From Vandiemenella viatica (taxonomy: Eukaryota; Arthropoda; Insecta; Orthoptera; Morabidae): a stretch of 64,000 nucleotides of DNA. The notes under the pieces were generated by a model. The model worked only from the letters and a program-made list of their open reading frames with translations. It did no database searches and was not told the origin of the DNA. Where the stretch lies: assembly GCA_031002005.1 (NCBI GenBank), contig CM061919.1:14827687-14891686 (forward strand), written 5' to 3'. Both the position numbers and the translations under genes were made by a program. The first letter of the stretch is position 1; each line of letters starts with the position of its first letter. Shown piece by piece: positions 56,481 through 64,000 of this stretch.

Positions 56481-57010
56481 CAATATTTACACGGCTGACT
56501 TGCATCTGATAACCCAAGGAGAAGCAACACTATTACAGTATGCAGAGCATTTATACCGAAGCTGACTCAATCGAGGAGTGTATAAGAAGGTTAAGCAGGA
56601 CACTACAAAGATTACAAAACTGGCTTTTGAACAACGGTATGGAGATATCCACTCACAAAACAGCCGCCTGCATCTTTACTAGACACAGAATACCTACCAT
56701 GACGAGCATACAAATAGGCCCATATACTTGCCCAGTTAAGCCCCACGTCAAGTACCTTGGCTTAATTATTGACAATAAATTGAAATGGTCGGCCCATATA
56801 AGGAACATGCTTACCAAATGTGAAGCATCATACAATGCAATACGAGCTAAAAAAGGAGTATGGTGGGGCACCGAACCCACAGTTGCAATACACCTCTACA
56901 GGGCTCTCGTACGACCCATCCTAGACTACGGGAGTATCTTTTTTGGATCGGCGTCAGACAACACGCTATCCAAACTCAATAGGATTTTCATGCTTCTTAC
57001 TGAAACTGTA
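56481..57010 (+). pseudogene. LINE RT fragment, right arm, tandem unit 2 and remainder
   Basis: Second copy of the unit, with the same 8-base loss of the YADD active site, continuing as in the left arm through KPHVKYLGLIIDNKLKWSAH to LDYGSIFFGSASDNTLSKL. Here the end is in frame where the left arm is shifted. Not functional. Confidence 0.85.
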
Positions 57011-60000
57011 TATTTTTCACGAAATTATGCTTCTCTCTTGCTCCCTGTAATGCTCGATACTTTGTTCTATTTCTCTGACTGGTCAGTTTTCATTATTTTT
57101 TTTTTTATCTATTTTGCACATTTTCACACTTTTTAATAATATTCGTGGAAAGTGGCACATACTTAGTACTTATATCCGGAAAAAGTTTATGTCTTATCGA
57201 GTGTTGGTGTCTATTACGATTGGGTCTTAAGACTAGTAAGTGATGAAGGACTCATGAAAAATAACTTGATAAAGGACCTTTTAGGGGTGAATGGAGGTGG
57301 GTGTAATCCTGTGAAATCTTGTTTGTGGAAGACCGCTTGTCCCATAGTTCACCAATATGGCCTCTGATGCTAGTTTAAACGTGCGTGAAGCGAAACTTAG
57401 CAACACGAGGTATATAGGCTGTCATTATAAATGAAGACTATTTTGTAAAACGCAACGGGTATAAGACGTATTTCGTGAAACGTCGATTTCAATTTACACC
57501 ATACAGCTACTCAAATTGTGGAGACGATTAGCTGACGCTGTAAACATGTTACTTTTAAATCAAACACTTATAATTTTATCACCTATAATTTCACCGAGAG
57601 TGTTGGCCTCTCATTCAGGAGGATACCGGTTTGAATCCCGATCTAGGCATACGGATTAGGGTTTTCTATGCATGTGGGTGAATGGATAGCTGTTGTAACC
57701 ATTTATGAATGAAGTGGATGTTTCTCACTCTGGTTTAAAACATACCTAAAGTATGGTCTAATTTTTGAGGATTCACCCACGAAGGCTCTGCTCCGGAGAA
57801 AGGTTACGAGTTTATACCACAAGAGATGTACCTAAGCACAAAATGTAGCATCTCCACTGGTTAACTGGTATCCAGCAAAAATAAAAAATAAAAAAAATGT
57901 TACAGGTTCGGTCGGTCTCGAGCCAGCATGCACACTTTTTGCCCCGTAACCCAGCAAACTCCACAATCAGGGTGCAATTCGCATCGTCCTTCATAACACC
58001 GACAACCTTTTCACTATGGAACTCTACCTGCCAAGCTAACTGTGTCCATATAAAGTAATTTAGGACATCTAAACTGAGGAATGGTGAATTCTTAATGAAA
58101 CTGATACATCCTCAGTCATCTTCTAACCATATCAATCTATGACTTCTTTCGTAGAGCGAATATTACATAATTTTGGCGATGTTTTACCTGTATTCACTAT
58201 GTTTTGCGGTTTTCATAACATTTCGGGATTTTATGAGGTGGGGTGCGTAAGAGGATTGACTATGACTGTTGGGCTATTTTCATAACATTTCGGGATTTTA
58301 AGAGGTGGAGTGCGTAAGAGGATTGACTATGACTGTTGGGCGAGCGATAGCACTCTGGCATCGCATTCGGGAAGCGACCATCCAGATTTAAGTTATTTTT
58401 TCCATAGTTTCCTGAAATCACTCCAGGCGAATGCCCACTACACGCCTTGTCAAAGTATGCGATAATAGAAACAGAATGAGGATTGGACTGTTAACTCAAG
58501 AAATTCCGAAACATCTGTCAATATTTGTGAGGCCGAGCATATTTTCATGATCCTTGACACTGGTGTGTGCATGTATAAGTTGTCAATATTCTGTAAGTCC
58601 TAAAAGGTATATACTTTCGAAGTTTGTGCTTGGCACCTTTCCTAGCTTGTTCTTGAGTGGTGCAGTTCGTGACAGTTTTAGATACGTGCCAATCCCCGAC
58701 AATATGCTATGCATCTGTTACCGCTGTTTGTGCAGAAGGTATGCATTCTTCCATTTTTCCAACTAACTGTGGTCTGTACCGCATTTTTCGCATGTGTCGG
58801 GATAAGAACTATTCACATGTGCCCTTTGGAGGTTGTACACGAGATCCATTTAGTCTACGAAACAGACTCGTATACTGGCACTGACGAAAAATTTCATGAA
58901 TGATCTAACATGATCTAGAACTTAGTGGATGCTATCTTCGGTGAATTTCTGTATTGCGACTGTAGGCATTTTGAAAGCAGTGTAAGGTGAGGTAATTTTT
59001 CACGCGTTTGACTGCCAGCTACTTGAAGAGTGAAGATCAGATATGGGACCTTAAACTTGCTACGCTCCTGGCTAAGGATTTGAAGATCAGTTATTAGAAC
59101 TTCGGTAACTCCATTATCTGCCGCCAGTGTTTAGTGCTGGTATCTCAGCGCTAGAAATCAAGAACCTAAGTACTGAGGCATATCGCCTGTTTCATAAAAT
59201 TTAGTTTTATGAAAAAAGTTAAGCTCCAAGTCAGAAAAATTTTGCAGGCATGACGGTTAGACTCCGAGATTTACGCAGTAAAACGGTTTACATTCCTACT
59301 TACAGTTGCAATATTCCTTTTAAAATGTGGCTTGTAGTCTATTTTAAAACCTTCTTAAGCCAAGAATATTTTTTTTTGCCACCAGAACTCAAAAAGCAAT
59401 GTTCTGTTTACTACTGTAAATTACCGCGAGTTGTGTCATAGGTATGTTTCGCACCGCGAGTTGTGTCATATGGATGTTTTGCGCCTCCAAATTTTTTTTT
59501 TCTAATTGTTTAGAAAGACATTGTAAGTGTTTAGTTACGGACCTATTTCAGTTGACAAATAAACCATTGCTTCAAATGAGTCGGTTCTTAGGTTTCAAAC
59601 TCTAGGTTATTTTAATAAAACGCATATGCCATCTTTCATCTAAAGAATAAAGTGCACCTTAAATTCACTAACTCGTATATGCAAGCAATTAAACATAAAA
59701 CTAACGAAGTTAAACAATTCTAAACAACCAAAAACTCATTCGAAACATAAAAGTTTACACAACATTGTTAATTACAGTCTTTAAATTAAAATTTACTGCA
59801 CTTTGATACTTTTAAACGTATTACAACCAACATGCAACATTCAAAGCATGAAAAAAATCGCCGGAATCTTTGGTTTGAACATTCCAAGACTTACGTGGAA
59901 ACGAATGGTCATTCGGTGGTACTGTAATTTTATTAGCAGGTGATATTCGACAGGCATAACCAACTATTCCGCATTCCACCGATGACTTCTTTCGTGGAGC

Positions 60001-60862
60001 AAATATTACATAATTTTTATGACTGTTGTACAAACGCCGTTTCCGTCAATATCTCGTGATATACTATGTACGTTTCTTTTATCAGCATGACACCCAGTAT
60101 ATTATAGTCAACAAGCTATGTCCAACAGAGTGATGATATACTCTGTACGTTTGCTCTGATTTTCTTAATTTTAATGCTTTCTTTCATGAAATTATGGCAG
60201 TCAAACGCATGAAAAATTCCCTCACTTTCCACTGATTTCAGAATGTCGCAATACAGAAATTTGATATTTTATCAGCATGACACCCAGTATATTATAGTCA
60301 ATAAGTTATGTCCAACAAGTGATCATTGCAATGCATTGTTATAAAAACTATAAAAAGCGAATCGAAGATGCAATAATTTATTACATCACCGACTATATCG
60401 TTACTTTTTAAAGTCTCGCAGCCTCGGCAATATGTTGGATGTCTGAGGACAAGCTTAGACTTTGGTCGATACTCTGAAAAGTTCAGAAAGCATTCGAAGC
60501 GTTAAATGTGGTAACGGATTTGTATGTATCGCTTTGTGCTTAGACCGCTGGTGTAAATATTTGTTGTACATTTTATGACTGTTGTACAAACGCCATTTCC
60601 GTCAATATCTCGTGATATACTATGTACGTTTCTCTGATTTTTTTTTTCTTAATTTTAATGCTTTCTTTCATGAAATTAAACAACTTTGATAGTAATTTAC
60701 AATATTTACAGAACGTAAAAACGGTTTACATTCCTACTTACAGTTGCAATGTTCCTTTTAAAATTTTAAAACGTGGCTTGTAGTCTATTTTTAAAACCTT
60801 CTTAAGCCAAGCATATTTTATGCCATCAGAAATTTGGGAATGTATGTGTAATCGAGCATACT
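57011..60862. other. Right arm, mirror of 51343-55170
   Basis: Inverted copy of the left arm: SINE heads at 57590-57652 (+) and 58340-58440 (+), the short frames at 58554-58903, and the duplicated AT-rich blocks at 59210-60800. It differs by a tandem copy of about 67 bp at 58208-58341. No gene. Confidence 0.75.
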
Positions 60863-61262
60863 TTTCATACTACACCAAGCGTAATAGGTGAACGGTTAAC
60901 GTACTGGTCTCGCATTCGGGAGGACGCGGGTTTGAATCTCAATCCGAGCATCCAGATATAGATTTTCCATGGTTTCCCGAAATCACTCCAGGTGAATGTC
61001 GGGATGTTTCCTTCAAAAGGCCATGGCCGATTTCCCGTAATTTTTCTTCCTAAGTAACAGAATTCACTTACTTCTCCAATTGCATTCGATCCTATTTTTA
61101 TATTTAATCTACTAGTATGGGGTATCATTTATACTACATTTCACCGAGCGTGGTGGTGAACCGGCTAGCGGTCTGGCCTCGCATTCGGGAGGACGGCAGT
61201 TCGAATCCCCGTCCGGGCATCCAGATTGGATTGTGGAGGTACAACGGGACCAGGTACGAGTT
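60863..61262 (+). repeat. Two SINE copies in right arm
   Basis: Mirror images of the left-arm copies: one with head and body (60863-61042) and one head with box B TTCGAATCCCC (61139-61262). They differ from the left-arm copies at only a few positions. Confidence 0.8.
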
Positions 61263-62435
61263 CTGGTCCCCACGTACAGTCCGTCTTTATGCAAACGCTG
61301 GGACGATCCCCAATCTCCGCCTGATAAACTAAACATTTCACAAATAAATATATACTTATCATAGTGAACATAAGATACACAAATGGCACACAGATGGCAA
61401 CACTTGCTCTAGGAACTGACAACCCCCAGTTCTGACAGTGCCGCATCTTGGGATGGGAGGGTCAAACCACGACGCTTAGCCCGGACGGCAACTTCAGGGG
61501 AGCGGCAAATCATGTTTGAAGATGAGGTAAATGGCAAATTCGTGCAGTGGCGACCGTTTGTTTAGCTCTACTGTTCCGATCGGTAACCATTAGGGGCGCG
61601 GAAAAATCAAACAACAGCTCCATACTGCCCCAAATTCACGTTTGAAGGGGCGACAATCTCAAGCTTTCGCCCAGGCTCTTAGAATTTGTAGATCTGCCAC
61701 TGGAAAATTCGTAAGCGATAACTTTTTGGAAAGAACTGTGTAAGCCGGATTCTCCACAGAAAGTGATAATATTAAAAATAACGCTTTAGTATTCGTTGAT
61801 AAAAGTCTTAGATTTTAATGAATGCAATTGGCTATAGAAAATTCAAAAATTAAATTTAATACACGAGGTTTCATTTGAAGGCTGTGAGACAATATTAGAG
61901 GTTCTAAATTTATGAGAAAAAATTAGTATCAAAGTGAACGAACTTTACTCTGAAATAACAATATTACACGAAATCTAGGTAAAAGTAAAGAGCAGTAGTT
62001 CATTAGTAAAAATGAGCTTTTGATCGACATTAATTTAACAACTGAAAGCGATAAAGCATATTACAATTTTACTGTGGACAGAAAATTGTTAAGATGCACG
62101 AAGTGCAAAAAAAAAAAAAAAATATAGCTTAAAAATAAAATAGTAAAAAAAAACCATATCCTTTGTCCTTTTCTACTCTTTCGTAAAATATTATATTTTT
62201 GAAGTGTACTATATTTTTATAGGTTATTCTAAAAAAAAAATTCTACCATTAACTGAAAAAAAATGTTGGTTATCCTAGCGGCGAATGGTGATAGTTCGGG
62301 ACCGGGAATGCTCAGTTTAGTTCGCGAACGGTACCGCTCAGTTTAGTTCGCGAACGGTAGCGAGGTGTCCAAAATGGAGTTACGTGGTTTATGGACGCAC
62401 CCTTAGCATAACAAATTTTCAGCTTCCCCATGACG
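61263..62435. other. Right arm, mirror of 49761-50940
   Basis: AT-rich, with A-runs at 62108-62121 and the GCGAACGGTACCGCTCAGTT repeat near 62323. No gene. Confidence 0.6.
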
Positions 62436-62895
62436 GAAATTGCTTCGAGTGGCTCCGGCGTGGCTGCAGGGGGCGCGGCGCGTGACCTACAAAGAGCCAG
62501 GTAGATAATTATAGGCCAGAGGCCGCACAGTCGGCCGGGCGCCTAATTATAGGGGGAAGCGGCCTGCACACCAAGATAATGACGGTAAGAGGCGCCGTCG
62601 TGTCTGCAGGGGGCGGGGCGCGTGACCTATTTAATACAGAACCGGCACACATACAAATCTTATGGAAGAGCGTTCTGGATATGGGAGGGGAGGGGGCGGG
62701 TGGCGGCGGCGCGTAATTATAGGGCAGCGACCGCAGGGGGGCGGGCTGTGTGACCTACAAAGATAATGACGGTAAGCGGCGCCGGCAGCCAGGTAGATAA
62801 TGACAGGGCGGTGGCGCCTAATTATAGGGGAAGCGGCCGCAGGGGGGCGGGGCGCGTGACCTATTTTGAAGTAGAACCGCTGTTTTCTTTCTACT
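62436..62895. repeat. GC-rich terminal array, right arm
   Basis: Inverted copy of 49301-49760: GGGGCGCGTGACCTA-type units, GGCGCCTAATTATAGGG units and AAGATAATGACGG units. It ends in the exact complement of the left terminus, CTTTCTACT. Confidence 0.9.
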
Positions 62896-63068
62896 CATCA
62901 GCTATTACCTACTGCAATCGTGATTCATCTAAACTCGGAAACTTTTCTTTAGCCACCGAAAGTCGGAACGTTATTTCCAGTATCCCAGAAGTGCTGCAGC
63001 CGATAGTATTTTGTTAGCAGCGGCATTCATGTCGATCCTCTGCTGCCATATCCCTTAGGTGACAAATT

Positions 63069-63374
63069 TCACAGCATTGTCCGCACGTAGTAGACGTGGT
63101 TGCAACGGTGTTGTCCAAGGCGGTAGGTAATAACACGGATTACATATTCACGGCACGCTCTTGACACTGTAGATCGAGGAATGTAGAATTCATGAACAAT
63201 TTTCCAAATGGAATGCCACATGCGAGTATCGCCATCTACCATTCCACGCTCAAAGTTAGTTATTTCGTGTCGTGCGTCAGAAAACCTTTCACACGACTCA
63301 AGAGAGTACAAATGAAGGTCCCGACAGTGCACGGCACATTTATACGTTTCCCTCGTGGAGCTACCTCTTGACAT
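63069..63374 (-). pseudogene. Tc1-like transposase N-terminal fragment
   Basis: Minus-strand frame with NFERGMVDGDTRMWHSIWKI and FYIPRSTVSRACREY, the helix-turn-helix pattern of Tc1-type transposases (FERGMIVGA...STVSRVYRE in relatives). Downstream RLGQHRCNHV is consistent with the following part of the domain. No DDE residues remain. It is a different subfamily from the one at 3096-5560. Confidence 0.6.
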
Positions 63375-63379
63375 CTCGT

Positions 63380-64000
63380 GATTTCTACTACTTCATTGCC
63401 TTCCAATCAAATCGGAAATGCATGTATTCGTCACGACTCTCTGTAGAAGAATATGTGCTTTATCCAACTGTATGTCACTTTAAATAAAATGAAGGTAAAT
63501 TTCAGATGTAAAGGAAATTTGCATCCTTTTACATCCCATTTTTTTTAAATTTTTACTGTAAATATAAGAACTTGTACGTTTGATTAGGCCCGTCAGAGTT
63601 ACTGGATAAGGTGTTTACTTTAGTACTATAACAGTTTGCCCTCTGCTTGCCCCGCGTGGGCCTGAGGGTGCGTAGTGACGGGCTTACTACCAGTTGCTTT
63701 TTCAAATTATATAGCAGCTAGTTACTTAATTCTGCTGCTCCCCCAGATAACAGAAAGTTTTCATTTTCGGTTTCTATGTATTTAAAAAAATTAAGAAATT
63801 TACTAATAACATGTTCATAAAGGTACATTTTAATAGAGATAAAAAATTCTACATAAAATTAATCACGTTGTAGTATCTATATTATGTGTAAACCTTGGTT
63901 AGGATTCTATCCGCGGTATGTGATGTAGCCTCGTTGTAGCCGTCACCGTAAATTAAACTAATTCATTACTCTTTCTCACCCATGGGCTCCGCATACAAGG
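63380..64000. other. No gene seen
   Basis: AT-rich end of the window. One GC-richer patch (63640-63690) has no recognised feature. Confidence 0.45.

Larger units (their letters stand above)
49301..62895. mobile_element. 13.6-kb foldback element with 6.6-6.9-kb inverted arms
   Basis: Arm 1 (49301 to about 55860) and arm 2 (about 56042 to 62895) are inverted copies. The outermost 41 bp match exactly (AGTAGAAAGAAAACAGCGG and its complement), and the match continues inward with scattered substitutions and indels. Flanks CATCAC (49295-49300) and CATCAG (62896-62901) suggest a 6-bp target duplication. The arms carry GC-rich terminal arrays, SINEs, duplicated AT-rich blocks and captured LINE RT fragments. 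No transposase, integrase or polymerase gene was recognised, so it would be non-autonomous. AG...CT ends with 6-bp duplications are known from Polinton/Maverick elements; kinship is inference. The alternative is a plain segmental inverted duplication. Confidence 0.8.

Noticed and set aside
49301..62895. Hairpin read or assembly artefact as the explanation of the palindrome
   Set aside because: Arms differ by two private duplications, an 8-base deletion and many single changes, and the flanks carry a likely 6-bp duplication. Not fully excluded without reads.
1..64000. CRISPR array, bacterial operon or plasmid features
   Set aside because: No spaced direct repeats, Shine-Dalgarno-led gene rows or bacterial genes; all evidence is for an insect nuclear genome.

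Overview
The window reads as intergenic DNA from a large, transposon-rich insect genome, most likely an orthopteran (grasshopper or locust). This rests on two short Ala/Pro-rich cuticle proteins with repeated AAPV/AAPA motifs, as in locust cuticle, long introns, and many decayed mobile elements. The organism is an inference; no species-specific marker is visible. Only two host genes can be supported, both small two-exon structural cuticle protein genes. They lie about 29 kb apart and point away from each other: copy A on the minus strand (13943-15980) and copy B on the plus strand (45416-47095). Each has a TATA box, a 9-nt first coding exon, a signal peptide and a nearby AATAAA.

Layout. 1-2775: remains of an RNase-H-bearing LINE, a duplicated 3' segment and a CA/TC microsatellite. 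3096-5560: a Tc1-type transposase pseudogene split by a 5'-truncated LINE (3501-4967), which is itself split by a tRNA-type SINE (4250-4503); both insertions keep target-site duplications. 5571-11555: mostly anonymous AT-rich DNA with a hammerhead-like motif near 6.67 kb and a SINE-like composite at 9.8-10.4 kb. 11560-12849: a second copy of the same LINE family. 13.9-16.03 kb: cuticle gene A. 17929-26511: a full-length Gypsy-type LTR retrotransposon on the minus strand, with near-identical LTRs, an AGCT target duplication, a gag/pol junction carrying a textbook TTTAAAC slippery site, and a damaged integrase interrupted by another SINE. 26.5-34.9 kb: anonymous DNA with SINEs, a strong palindrome at 30.13-30.25 kb, and a foldback repeat (32.75-33.74 kb) one arm of which was split by a LINE 3' end. 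34950-36300 and 37165-38407: two decayed hAT elements with 8-bp target duplications. 38.4-45.1 kb: anonymous. 45.3-47.1 kb: cuticle gene B.

The most striking object is 49301-62895: a 13.6-kb foldback with two arms of about 6.6-6.9 kb around a spacer of about 180 bp. Its ends are AGTAG...CTACT, flanked by CATCAC/CATCAG (a likely 6-bp target duplication with one mismatch). Its outer 460 bp hold repeated GC-rich motifs, and its inner ends carry captured LINE reverse-transcriptase fragments. AG...CT termini plus 6-bp duplications are what is known of Polinton/Maverick elements, but no Polinton gene is visible. It may be an undescribed non-autonomous foldback element. A Tc1-like fragment (63069-63374) lies to its right.

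The two cuticle genes share an almost identical coding exon 2 inside unrelated introns and flanks, which suggests gene conversion or very strong constraint. No CRISPR, operon, rRNA or convincing functional tRNA gene is present.
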